This document shows positions 1-11,633 of a DNA stretch of 64,000 nucleotides, piece after piece (within the stretch, counting starts at the first letter, position 1; every line of letters starts with the position of its first letter). A model generated the notes under the pieces. That model made no database searches. It saw only the letters and a program-made list of their open reading frames with translations, and was not told where the DNA came from. A program made the position numbers and the translations under genes. The stretch spans positions 1 to 64,000 of the forward strand of contig WTXG01000151.1 of NCBI GenBank assembly GCA_022496185.1, read 5' to 3'. This DNA comes from Multifurca ochricompacta (Eukaryota; Basidiomycota; Agaricomycetes; Russulales; Russulaceae).

Positions 1-41
1 GAGAGAGGGAGAGAGAGAGAGAGAGGGGATGTGACACATAC

Positions 42-2493
42 ATTTGACGAATCGATAAGGAAGAGGTTCAGCGGCTCGCGTTGTTCCGCCGCGCGCGCAA
101 CCGTATGGTTCGCGACAAGTATGAGAGCGCTCCAACAGAGGCGGCGCGTCTCCTCCGCCTTCGCCTCCGTAGTGGTCCACATGGGATCCCACGCAGGCTG
201 GTACAACCAAGTGGTCGTTCCGTGAGCGTGCGAAGGAGTACACTCACACTGTTTGGGCGGCAGGTGCGTATGCGCTACTGTGGGCACGCCCGTCGAATGA
301 TCAAGGGTATCTGGGTCACGTGCATCAAGCGAGGTCAACTGCAGCGCTTCGATGATCTTGTCCAGTAAAAGAAGCGCGGCATCTGCGCTGGCGTCATCGT
401 GCTGTGGGTGAGACGATGTTTCGAAGAGGGCAAGCACCATCGCCGCCTCGGCGAGACCAAGATCGATCCACTGGATATTCCAGGACTCCTGGAGGTGTGC
501 TTGTGCAGCGTCACGCAATCTCAAGGCGAGGGCACGGCCACCAGCACCATGCTCGATCTCGCTTGACCTCATTAACATTGCCATAGCCAGGCAAGCATAC
601 ACGAGTGCTGGCTGCATTTGGGCACGAGCATTCGGGTCAAATAAGTCACGGAGAAACCAAGGGATGTTGAAAAACGTCAGCCAATGATTGCTAGAAGTGA
701 AACTGTAACGACCAAGGATCATGAGCGAAGGCCAGACGGATTAACCCCCACCCCCCTGCCGGGGGGCGGCCAAACTCACAGGATGTTCAAGTCATTGGTT
801 ATGTCTTTGATTCTATAGACTCGTTTAGCAGGTCCGATCGGCGTGAAATATGTGAAGCACCTACGCTTCCTCACGTGTCTGGGCATAGGTATCGAGCAGG
901 CTTTCCCACCACAACTTGCGTGAGGAACTGGGGACCAAAGTCTCGGCTCGAGGCGGTGAAGGATCATCGTATGATGACGTTTCCGGAGAGTGGAGATCTG
1001 TCTCATAGGGGCGAGTGAAGGGTTGCTCAGGAGGGACTTCACTCTTGGTGGTCCGTGATGTTGACGCTGGTTCTTGCGGTTGGGTCGGTGCCGGCGATGG
1101 GTGTCTCTTTGGTGAATCAGATTTATCCATGCTTTGAGGGAAGTGTGTGAAGAAGGAGAGAGGGAGCGAAAGGGGGGGGAAGAGTGGTTGGTTGGTTGGA
1201 GAGGAGAAGGTTGAGCTCACCTTTACATAGTAGCCCCTATGGAATGACGAAGTGGCGTCCGCAAGTGAAGATGATGCAACGGGGAAATCGGTGTCAGGCT
1301 TGCTGGCTTTCTGGGTGGCTGGAACAAACATTAGAGTAGCCAGGGAGGAGATCTCATAGTGCCTATGAGTTCCACGAGAGGTGGCGTCCTGCTCGACCAG
1401 GTCAGCTTTCCGTTTCTTCTTTGGCTGGGGATCAGATCCATCAGATTGACGCTTCTTGCAAGAGCGTTTCCGCGTGCCAGGACGTTTATCTGGCCCCCGT
1501 CGCTTGGGCACTTTGTCGTATAGGCATTCGTTACCCCGTTTGTGACAGTTCTGGCATTTTGGGCGAGTAGAGTCGCACCGAATTTTGCGTGACCGACTAT
1601 AGCCACCGTGGGGAGATAAATTAGCCATAAGAATGCGGGACTTTTTATTTAAGAAAAGGGTCGGGTGATCACGCACCACTGTCGGCAAGCGATAACCCCC
1701 GAAGAGATATTGCGGGCAGGGCCGGCTCTTAAAGATGATGGGAATGAGCCATCTGCAGTTCCGGCTACGATTGAAGACGTGGAGGTGTCCACAGCGTCCG
1801 CGGAGGTGGTTGAAGGTGGTTGGGGTATAGGGGTACTTTCGCTTGCGGGTGGATGGGATGGATTGAAATGTGAAGGATTGATCTGAGGAGTAGATGAGTG
1901 GGCATCAACTGAGGTGAACCTATTGAGAGCCGGATTCATGAGCGAGGGGAAGCAATGTGGCATTGCAAGCTCGTATGCGGAAGATGTAAATGACTGGGTG
2001 CGTAATTCGACGGGGGCATTATAGCTTATGGCTGTGTTCGGGGGTTCTTTGGGGTAGCCGTGATGAGGCGCCCCAAAACCCTGCGATTGTATGTAGTACT
2101 GAGAGTTGTACGACGGTGCGATAAGGCTATCACGAGGTAATAAGGAATCGGAAGCTATTGATTGATATCGGGCTTCATGGATAACTAAGATGAGTGGGAT
2201 TGTGAAGACATGGAAGGAGATCGACGGACGAACGCACGTTCCATTGGTAGAAAAGCGGTGAACTGCTGTTCAAATGGAGGATAATGTAGCTCTGATTCCT
2301 CTTCACTTGACTGGAAACCCTCGTAGTACTCTAGTGGAATGGGTCTCGGATATGGAAATGGAGTGTACTGTTCATGAATCGAACTCGTCACCATTCCAGG
2401 TGGTAAGACGGAATGGGGAGGAAGGAGAAGGGGGAGGGGGCGATGCGGGACCTGCAGTGAGATGCTAATGAAGGGGTAGAGAGGGGTAAGCAC
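42..2493 (-). CDS. Zn2Cys6 transcription factor, C-terminus beyond left edge
   Basis: Nuclear fungal regulator with an N-terminal binuclear zinc cluster. Exons (minus): about 2493-2238, 2184-1677, 1596-1221, 1106-865, 812-780, 702-42. All junctions are GT-AG and every phase closes. The cluster is split by the 1597-1676 intron: the upstream exon ends in ACRQC and the next begins RSRKIRCD, then the remaining cysteines and a PKRRGPDK linker. A low-complexity Ser/Pro stretch follows, then a region around RKLWWESLL and HWLTFFNIPWF that I recognise from a widespread basidiomycete family of uncharacterised C6 factors. The last visible exon ends at a GTATGT donor (41-36), so the protein continues outside the window. 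The start is uncertain: Met at 2493 or an internal Met near 2394. The 1107-1220 intron is the least certain. Target genes cannot be inferred. Confidence 0.85.
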
Positions 2494-5354
2494 ACGTAAG
2501 AAACGGATAAAGGCGGGGGAGTGCAGGATTAGAGCTGGAAAAGGGCACGCGTTTTAGGGTGGAGCAATATCTCATGCTCATGGGGTATTGGTCGTCATAG
2601 ACGAGAATTTACAATTTATATATCGTGAACACAAAGAAAGAGAGAGGAAAGTGAAGAGAAAGGGAAAGAAGGGAAAGAAAAGGGAAGGGGAGGGAAAGGG
2701 GAGGAGAGCTCTTCACTCATTCACCTCCGGTAAGCCGACAAGTTTATGGCAGCTGGCTTAAAGTACGGACACTGACGGGTGATGTAGCGAAATCTTCAGA
2801 GGCTGCTGCTGCTGCTCAAAAATGATGATAGCCTTCGAGTTTTGAAGATTTAAATATGACTGAACCCAAGAGCAGCACAGTGGTTATGAGAGAGAGGGAG
2901 AAAGAGAGATTGAAAGGTTAGCCAGTCGGGTCTACCAAGAGGTAGTGCTTGCTTGCTTGCTTGCGTGCGTGCGTGTATACGTGAGGCGGCGTTTTGAAGT
3001 GTGGTACTTTCAAGGGTGGTCAAGAAATCAAAGGCAAGTCAGTCAGTCGGTCGGTCGGTCAGTCAGTCGGTCAGTCAATTAGTCAGGGAAGTCAGGCAGG
3101 TCAGGCAGTCAGGCAATCAGACAGACAGTCAGACGAGTCAGGACAGTCAGGCTCAAGCAAGGCGGCGGGGCTTCGCTTCATTCATTCGTTCGTTCGTTCA
3201 TTCATTCCTTTTACTTTTTTACCAAACACACGCACACACCCGGCAACCGCTGGCCGAGTTCCCCCTTTCTTTGCACGTGACCGATATTTTTCACGTTCCA
3301 GGCGCATGAGTGAGTGAATGAGTGAGTGAGATTTTTTGATTTTTTGATGATCTGAATCACCACCTGGTGTGCTTCCTCAAATTAAATAATAGAAACAAAA
3401 AGGTTTGCTAGTTTGCTATCTTATGGAACCAATTAGTTCATCTATCCATCTATCTATCGGATACAAATCATTTTATTCAATTCAAGAGACGAAAAGATGG
3501 AAGGAGATAGTAGCTCTTCCTCCTATAGTTTTTGGGCATTGTATTTCAATTCGAATTCGAATTCAATTCAATTTTAATTCAATTTCAATCAATTCAATGG
3601 ATCCATCCAAGCAAGGATATACTGATGCTGGCCTGATTAATTCCTTTTAAAGAAATCAGTATAGTGGGATGGCCACACACTCCGGTCATGTGGGTCCGAT
3701 TCGTAATCTCCGCGAGCTCGCACGCCTTTGCCTACTTTCATCCCGAAGCTCCTCCATCCGCGGGTATGGGCTTCGGAGTTCTCGCCATATCATGTTCTCA
3801 TTCGTCACTCACCTGCGCTTGCCCACCCCTTGCAGTAAATCGCAATTTTCCCGCGCAGCTTCCGGGACTACTCTAGTTCCGGACATCGGTAACCTTACTA
3901 GCACGCACAGTTTAAGAACGGCCAGGCCTGTCCGTGGTGCCATGGTGCACCAAAGTACCATACCTGGTGTTTTCCTTTATATCTAGTTTATGAACTAATA
4001 GTTTCATCCCTCCTTGCTCTCGTCTGCGAAGGGCAGGCCCAGGCCCAGGAGGGTGTTGCTTTGGCTGCCAAAGGAGAATTTGTGGGGGTTGCGGACGAAC
4101 AGCCAGGGGAGGGGAGACTTGTCGGCCTATAAAGGGACTTGGCCGATTCCATCAAGAAATATAACCTAGTTGCGTAAGAGAGCGAAACTGAGGGGAGGGG
4201 GTTGAGCACGGACAGGTACATCGGTGCCGTATACTGTATGAACACTCCGTCCAAGTAACCCCAAAGATCCAATCAATATCGTTCTTGCGTCAGTTGCCGA
4301 GAACTTAAGACGTTGGTGGGCGCTTCTCTCTGGCGCGCGCCGCCGTCGCGCTTTTCCGTGACGGATTGCTCTCAAACTCGCACTTGAGTAAACGTCGTAT
4401 GGCGAGGAATAAACATAATTTACGATTCATGAAATATCGATAACTGTTATGGTGGTTCCCAGGTGGCATAAGCGGGAGACAGACGGATGGTTGATGGGAA
4501 CCGTCAGTTCCTAACTAACAAGGGAGCGCCTACTCAGCGATTCGCCGCAACTCCATATTTCCGGTGCCCCGTTGCAAGTCGCACTAATGGAACTGTACGC
4601 AGACAGAGCAACTACTAGCAGAAATCAGACCAACCTTAACCGTCCAGTAGGGCTGTCCGGTCGTCTCGGGTGCTGACCAGTAAACTGCGCCTAACCATCA
4701 AAGAGCACAGATGGAGAACAAAAAAAAATTTCAGTAACTGGGGACTACGTTGCTTGCCGTTTGCTTAAGGTTCCCACATTTTTTTAAATCTCTCTCCCAG
4801 CCCAGATGTACCCATCACGTCTCGGACCATAGAAGTGTCACTAGGAGTGCCTTGCCCCAGATTGTAAAGGCACACAAATACTGCTGGACATGATGCTAGC
4901 TATGAGTATCAGATCAGAGAGTGGGGCGCGTTTTCAGCGCGTGCCAAAGTGGTTCACATCAGTAGTAGGAACAGCCCTGAGAGCAAAGAGAGAGGGAGAG
5001 AGCGCTAAGCGACGGGGTTCTTGGTGATCACCGACCGACGTTGAACATACAACGGAGTGGGAGATGGGAAGGGGTAATGGAGAAAGGCGGCCGAGCTTAT
5101 CGTGGTTTTGAGATGAACATAAGGACACGCCTTTTGGGCGTGTTTTGGTGCGTGGCAGCGTGACAAGTGACCCCGTGACCCCGTGACTAAAAATAAATTG
5201 AAATTTCTAGTGTTCGGGCCGGATCCAACCGCCTGCTCTGCCCCCCCTGGACCTGGACGCCCACGACGCCCTGGACGCCCTGGACGTTTGTAGAGTTGCA
5301 GTGAATGCCTTTACTTTTGCCTTTGCCTTCAACAACAATACACTTTCAATCACG
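2494..5354. other. Intergenic, microsatellite-rich
   Basis: No coding region could be supported on either strand. It holds a purine-rich AG stretch (about 2636-2710), tetranucleotide repeats (3037-3150), GTGAGT-like repeats near 3306-3330 and AATTC-rich sequence near 3546-3597. Short open frames at 3669-3986 (+) and 3988-4272 (-) have no recognisable motif and no convincing splice partners. Confidence 0.6.
3037..3150. repeat. GTCA/GTCG tetranucleotide tract
   Basis: Imperfect run of GTCA, GTCG and GTCAG units, followed closely by an ATTC/GTTC run at about 3177-3208. It lies upstream of the left-edge transcription factor. Ordinary simple-sequence DNA. Confidence 0.85.
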
Positions 5355-6525
5355 ATGTCCTCTTTATTCTCACTTTTATTCCTCTGTTGTTTAAGGCCCC
5401 GTTCACATTCCCCATCCCCTTCCGTGAGTTTCACCTTTTTTCTTTTAAATTATGCATATACAAACACACACACGACTTCCTCCCTTGCGTGGGTTCAACA
5501 CTGTAGAATGAGCCCGATGAGAATTCGAGGCTTATTCCTGCGTCCGAGGACGTACTGTGCGTCGCTTTACGAGCAACAAACCAATTCACCCATATCTCAC
5601 AAATCTTACCCCTTTCTCCCCCACCCTCACCCCCACCCCCGCCTCTCTACTAGACCAGCTGCGCGGAATATCATTCTAGACCAACAACGCATGAAAGAAC
5701 GCCTCGGAATAATAGTCCGAGCCAAAGAGGGGTAAAATCCTTTTTTTTTTCCTTAACACCACACTTTCTCCACGCTCAACGTCGTTGCATCGACTTTTCA
5801 TTCCCCCTTCTCCCTTCTACTCCCCTCCCCATCCCCCCCTCCTTACTACTACAGAAAGATGGTTAACATCAACGCGCCCTTACCGTTCAACCTAAATAAC
5901 CACAACAACGGCAATCACCACCACAACCAATCCCGGCCGAATCGTTTCCACACGCGCTCGCCACAGCCTTCCGTCGACACTGAACGTCAGTCCGTATTAA
6001 GCTCGGCATCGGCGTCGGCGTCGCAAGAGTTGGACGAGGAGATGCGTTGGCCCGCACCGTTAAACGTGCGTATCGTGCGCGGTGGGAGCGCACTCGCCCG
6101 CGGACGACCAGTAATGCGAGACATCGACGGCGACGGCGTTCCCCTTTCCGACTCCGGTGCAGAAGGTGGTGCGACGGATGGCGCAGGAGTGGGGGAAGGA
6201 GGAGGGGGAAGAGCGGGGATGGAGCAGCCAGCGGAGGCGCGTTCAGGATCGGTGCGTCGCATTAACAACGACGAATGATGGGATCTCGCGTATTTTGCTG
6301 ATGAATTATATATTCGTGTGTTCTTTTTTTTTGGGGGGGGGCATTCAACAGGGTGTTAATGGTGGTGGTTATACTGCAAGAGGTGGAGGAAGAGGGGCAA
6401 CGGCAACGGCAGCGGGAGCAGGTGCAGGAGCAGCATCAACATCATCACCACCACAAAACCGGATACCTAACACGACGTTCAAAATTCAAAATGTGGGATC
6501 ACTCTCACGAAGTTGGGGGGATTGA
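5355..6525 (+). CDS. Putative lipid-anchored LAMTOR1/Ego1-like protein
   Basis: Five small exons assemble into a 255-codon frame with all phases closed: 5355-5423, 5507-5556, 5654-5731, 5855-6251 and 6352-6525. Introns are GT-AG. The N-terminus (MSSLFSLLFLCCL) is hydrophobic with a cysteine pair suited to palmitoylation; there is no Gly2, so no myristoylation signal. Residues about 25-40 hold DENSRLIPASED, resembling the acidic-Arg-Leu-Leu stretch of LAMTOR1/Meh1 proteins. Then comes a basic segment (MKERLGIIVRAKEGKMVN), followed by an Asn/His/Ser-rich and Gly-rich tail. In the known family this protein tethers Rag GTPases to the vacuole for TORC1 signalling. The gene model is well supported; the LAMTOR1/Ego1 assignment is an inference from layout and short motifs only. 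Confidence 0.6.
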
Positions 6526-7717
6526 CCGATGACCCATGAAGGGTATGCACCCGCACCGCCCGCGTACCATTGTCCTTTCTGTATCCATTCACGACCATCT
6601 ACTCTCTTCCATATCCCATATTCTCTCTTCTACGATCCACAGTACCACCACCACCATTTCTTCACAGTCACAGATCCGTTTTTTTTTCCTTTCTTTTCTT
6701 TTTTTTTCCTTGTAGCAAAGCCAAACTTAATAAATTTCGTATATACGTAACACATTTACTCACTCTAACAAATCCTCAACCTCCATCTCTCCAACCTTTT
6801 TATTTTTTGAGCACAGCCCTGGGGCGGAAATCCCTCGGTCGATCGATAATCGTGAGATACAAGGTCAGGGTCGAATCGGGTAAGAGATATGATGAGATGA
6901 CAAGATGATGACAAGAGATAGATGAACGAATCCCCACAACTCCTCCACTCTTATTTATTATGCTCGCATCGTCAAATGAAAGGAAGAATCCTAAGAGTTC
7001 AATAATAATAATAATAAGAGTAATACATAAAGAGAGAGGATTTCTATTTATCAACGAGGGCAGGAGATGTTGAAGTGTCGTCCCAGACCTACCATCCATG
7101 ATCGATGGGGGGGCAAGGGTTGCCTGCCTGCCTGCCTTAAACGACGGGCAGTTAAGCATAAGAAAAAGAGGGTTGGACAGACAGACAGAAATATATTTCT
7201 GTGAATATTAAGTAAATGATTGATTCGGCGCCGAAAGAGCATATGTTTGGAGAGAGAACTGGGGAGGAGACTGGGAATAGAGCCCCCACCTCATCCCTGT
7301 CTTTACCAACTCTCTTTCCCTTCGGGGGGGGTTTTTTTTTTACACGGAGTCCATGACCATGTCAATTAGTTACTGGGGCTCTTTGTCTAGTAGCCGCGCA
7401 CTTAGCAATAACACCTTGACGCGCGTAATAACTTGAATTTTAAAAAAGACTGGGGTTTGATTTATGTCGTGTCGCAACCTCCTACTGTCGCCTGTAACAT
7501 GTATACTTGTATGATGTATGTGTATACAACTTGAAACGAAACGAATCAATGTATGCCTAGTCCTTGATCACGGCTTTATGGCTGTCCGTCCGAAACTCAA
7601 AACAACCCGTTTACAAATTAGTTGTCAGTCGGCCAAGAGCTATTCTCCACTAATACTACTAGCTAGACTCGTTACGTGCAGGCCGCAGCTGTGGTGGCCA
7701 GTTTTTTTGTTTTAGAC
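6526..7717. other. Convergent 3' spacer, no gene seen
   Basis: Lies between two genes that end towards each other. It contains pyrimidine-rich DNA, an AATAAT run near 7002-7016 and G/T homopolymers near 7325-7340. Probable 3' untranslated regions; no coding sequence could be supported. Confidence 0.6.
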
Positions 7718-10700
7718 TTATGGCTCCCGCGCTCGCCCCCCTCTAGATGGCCTGGGCCGGTTCCAGTCCTCGGCTTCTAATATGTAATACTTTACACCGT
7801 CCCAAGGCCATAAGGGTTTCCATCAGGATCCTGTGGGAAAACAAACAATAAGATGAGAGGTAAACATCATCATATAGTGGTTGTGCGTACGTTTGGTTCG
7901 ACCGTTCGCTCGTTATCGTCGTGATTCTCGCGACTAGCCATTCCCGATCCTCATTGTTCTGTCAGGTGCTCCGTCACATGTAGGAAATGGTGCGGCCTCG
8001 AAACTGGGTGAGAAGAAATCAAAGACGATCAGTAAAAAAAGCATCATCTTCGCGTTAGAAGATGTCAAACCCCGCCCCTCGACTATGAAGGTGGCGCGAT
8101 GGGGGGAGGGAAATGGTGCTGGACCGTTACCATTAAATGCCGCCCAGGGTTTTGTAACCGTGTTGCGCGTGGGCAAGAAAAGCGCAAGGTCGCCTTGAGC
8201 AAAGTTTCGAAAGGATATCTTCCACTTGGCACGCTCGCGGTATTCTTTACACAGCTTCTGCCACTTGCGAACCGTAGAGCATGTCTTCGTGATCGCCTCC
8301 AAGAAGCGGTCCTGGTTGAACGAGCGCAGGATCTCGACCGCTCCCGCGGGTCAGATAGGTCTACGGACGGCGGTGGCGGTGTTGTTGTTGTTGTTGTTGT
8401 TGTTGTTCATCCAACAGGCCAGTAGCGGAACCTTGCCTTTCGTCGTCTGTCCCGAGCCGTGTGACGTGTGGATCCTCAACTTCTTCATTGCGTGAGGATG
8501 ACGTATGAGCCACGGCGGCTTGAGCAAGCGTTAACGCCTTGTAATGCGTCGTGCGATAGGCAACGGAGATCTCCAAGAGCTGCTTGATAGCCCATTAGCC
8601 TCCTCCACCTTGCGCTCGAGATTGGACAGGGAGGGGCGTAAGCTAGCCGCCGGGGCGTCTTCCTCCACCGCTTGTTGCGCGTCTTGTATTTCACGCTTGA
8701 CATCCTCGCGGGACTGTGTCAATACTCCTTCCCACCTTGGACTGCCCGCGGGTTTGATTCGCCCCGTTACCTCCAAAAGGGCTTCGCTCATCTCTCGTCG
8801 CTGTCGCTCGACGATGGAAAAAAGGTTACTGTGTCGATCTTCCAGAGTCCGGCGTGCCGCGGCTCATTCTCTATCTGGACACGAGCCTGATGCAACTCGC
8901 GCTCGAGCCGCTCTGCACGTTCGTGTTCGCTGACAGAAATCCGGAGCTGCTCTTTGAGACGGGAAATTTCGGCCTTGAGAGCACCATTTTCTTCATTGAG
9001 AAAGGATCGTATCGACCCTCTTCTCGTCGAGGTTGAACGAGTCTAGTTCGAGGGCGGATTCGGCTGAGTGATGAGGGCCAACGTTAACATAACCAATGTT
9101 TCCGGATATCGAGAGCCCACGTACTGCGTCTCCGTGATATTGGCAACCGGGATGATGAAAGCACTGTAGGCGAGTGGTTGCCTGACGGTTAACACATGAG
9201 AGAAGTCGTTGTCAGCAACATACGTGATCGTTCCGCGATTCTATCAAAGTCTGACTCGAGGTTGTCCATCCTGTTGATTTGTCCCTCGAGACTCACTCGG
9301 ACCTCTCGGATACTGGCTAGGGCTACGCCCTTATCCTTCAAAGACTGAGCGTACAACTCCAAGTCTTCCAAAACCTGCAACAGATCTTGTTTTTTTAATG
9401 TCAATTCCCCCCCCCAACAATAGGAAGCGAGGACAGGAGACAGAACAGAATAGAACATACTGTTGACATCGGGCCGCTCGAGGGTATAGGGGTGTCCGTA
9501 TCCCTACCTCCAGAAAGAGAAAGAGTGACAGATGCGACTTCCTCATCCATGCCGATAAGATCGAACGGAAGCTGGCCATGCATTCGCTCCGAAACGCCTG
9601 ACGACGCTCATGCTCCACAACGCTTGGACAACTTGAGTGAGACATATACAACAAAAATAGTACACACGAAAAGTTCGTAATCATTTCTGAGATGCTTCGG
9701 CACCTTTTGTACAAGAACCGTGCTACGGGGACCGATCAGCTTATTCTGTTTTCTATAAACTGTGAAAGAAATCGCCGCAGCTACACACAGAGTTCCTTTC
9801 GACGAACAATCTCGATAACCGTGGCCCCATAGGCGTGTATCATCTTGTGGAGTCGCTGAATATCGGAGAAAGCGTTTTTGGTCTTGAGACTAGCTTCTAG
9901 AGCTGACAAATCGCTAGCAAACACAAGTAGATCATTGCTGAGTGTGCTAATCTGGCGGAGAGTACACAAGCACCGTTCTGTGAATGTGTTCTAGGGCGGT
10001 GTGAGACAAGAGGAAACCTATGATGTCGACAGAATGGCACCTTCAGCTCTGTGATAACTGACAAGGAGTTCCTGATTGATGTATCTGACCGGCGCAAATC
10101 TACCGTATGGCATTCTAGAGGTATCCTCTTGTGCCGAATAAATTATAAACCTTACCTTGCAGAAGCGCCTCTGTGCTTGCAGTAGGGCCTGGATGATGAC
10201 TGGAAGCGTCTCCTGGAGATTACCATACCATCGAGAGCGGATACGGCTTCCGAATTTTGCCGTGCGCGTCACGGGAAACCTTATTTAGCCCTTCAGCTTC
10301 ATCTAGAAGTCTGATCACAATAAGAAAAACGTGTGCTAGTTAAACGCTCTAATATACCTAGTATTGGAAAGACCTAGTTTTGCTTCCGCAGCGCTATCAA
10401 CGAGTAGTTTCAAAGTCGCCTCGATGTGATACCAACGTTCCTGCAAGTCGCCTTCTCTGACATAAACGCGCGCGAACAGTGCAAAAAAAAAAAGGGGGGG
10501 GGGGGGGGCACCTACTCACCGTGGGTTTTCTGACATGCCTCCACCGCCTGGTGTACGACTTCGACAGAGACGTAATAGCCGAGGGTGCGTGCTGGACCAC
10601 CCGCGTCCATCGCTCTTTGGCTGCAGGAGACATGAAGTCGCGGTGAATTTGGACGCGCGAGACCATTTCGAGGTCAGCATCGACGCCAGCGATGAGAGAG

Positions 10701-11514
10701 GCTTGTCTGTCGAGTTCCTGACGTGCCCCGGCGGCGACGCCATCGAAAATATTAGCAACATCGATCAATCGAAGGTCGAGGACGCTGCATGCAATTCGCA
10801 AGGCGGACTGCTGATACCTCAGGGAGTCCAGGGTGCGGTCGATCGACTGTTGTTGTGCTTGCGCCGCTCGATAGTAGGAGGCGCCCAGTTCAGACGGCCT
10901 GAAAGATGGCGCGGCGGTGACGGACTCTTCCAGGAACTTAGGCACGCTACCACAAGCTCGAAAACGCGATATGAGGGCATACCGTCTATTGGTGGCTGCA
11001 GTGGGGGCTGTAGATGGAGGAGCTTCATCACTTCACCTATGTCTTTGTCTAAATAATATTTGTTAAAGACGAAGATTGTCTACGGAATAGTCAGAGATGT
11101 GAAACAGTGTAAAAAGTATATTCCTAAGGGTGGTCGGTCTATGCTCGACCGACGCATATGTGTGTTGTGCGGAGGAACATATGGAGTGTGGAGAAGAAAG
11201 CATACCTGATCTTGCATCCCAGTGAGATCCACGAGATTATCTGTTCTCAACCTCCGTCCATCTGAGAGGTACGCGAGGACTGCGCCCTCTTCAATACCTA
11301 TCTCTCTACGAAGAAAAGTCTCAAGGCTGCCCAATCTGTCAGTCAACAAGGATCAACTTAGCCTGACCCGTGAACAAATTACTTTTTTCCACACCTCTCT
11401 ATGTCTTGAACTGTGGCATTTGTCTACCTTCCTCTGTAACAATATATACGCATTAAGTTAATGGAACGTAACTTGGAATACTTCTCCATCTTCGGCCCTA
11501 CAAACGCAAATCAT
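7718..11514 (-). CDS. ATG11: ATG11 autophagy scaffold, interrupted by missing bases
   Basis: Large coiled-coil scaffold for selective autophagy that recruits Atg1 kinase and cargo receptors. Start at 11514 (MICVCRAEDGEVFQ). The exon 11335-11206 carries LAYLSDGRRLRTDN, and 11079-10983 continues with IFVFNKYYLD, a classic Atg11 N-terminal block. Exon 10926-10520 gives the Atg11/FIP200 region (FDGVAAGARQELDRQASL). The middle (about 8500-9970) is coiled coil with a short poly-Gln. The C-terminal ATG11 domain is seen at KISFRNFAQGDLALFLPT and GVKYYILEAEDW, with stop at 7720-7718. Frame is lost by one base near 10608-10620, 7953-7955 and 7798-7803. The first junctions may include a 4-nt micro-exon, and middle exon borders were not all resolved. 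Confidence 0.88.
8381..8407 (-). repeat. CAA repeat encoding poly-Gln inside ATG11
   Basis: Nine CAA triplets on the minus strand (GTT on plus) within the C-terminal third of ATG11, giving about eight glutamines before HRHRR. Likely length-polymorphic. Confidence 0.7.
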
Positions 11515-11633
11515 CTTGTAATTGGAGAGCTGTGAGTCGGACTCGGAGCCTTACCTATCCTATCTTCCTATGCCTTTGCCCAAGTAGCCACAATTGTCTC
11601 ACGGTCACGGTTTATATTCTCTCCCAAACCACC

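Noticed and set aside
3037..3150. Possible CRISPR-like or regulatory repeat array
   Set aside because: Units are 4-5 bp simple-sequence repeats without spacers; the organism is a fungus.
8544..8933. 129-codon plus-strand open frame
   Set aside because: Antisense to the ATG11 coiled coil; shadow of that gene.
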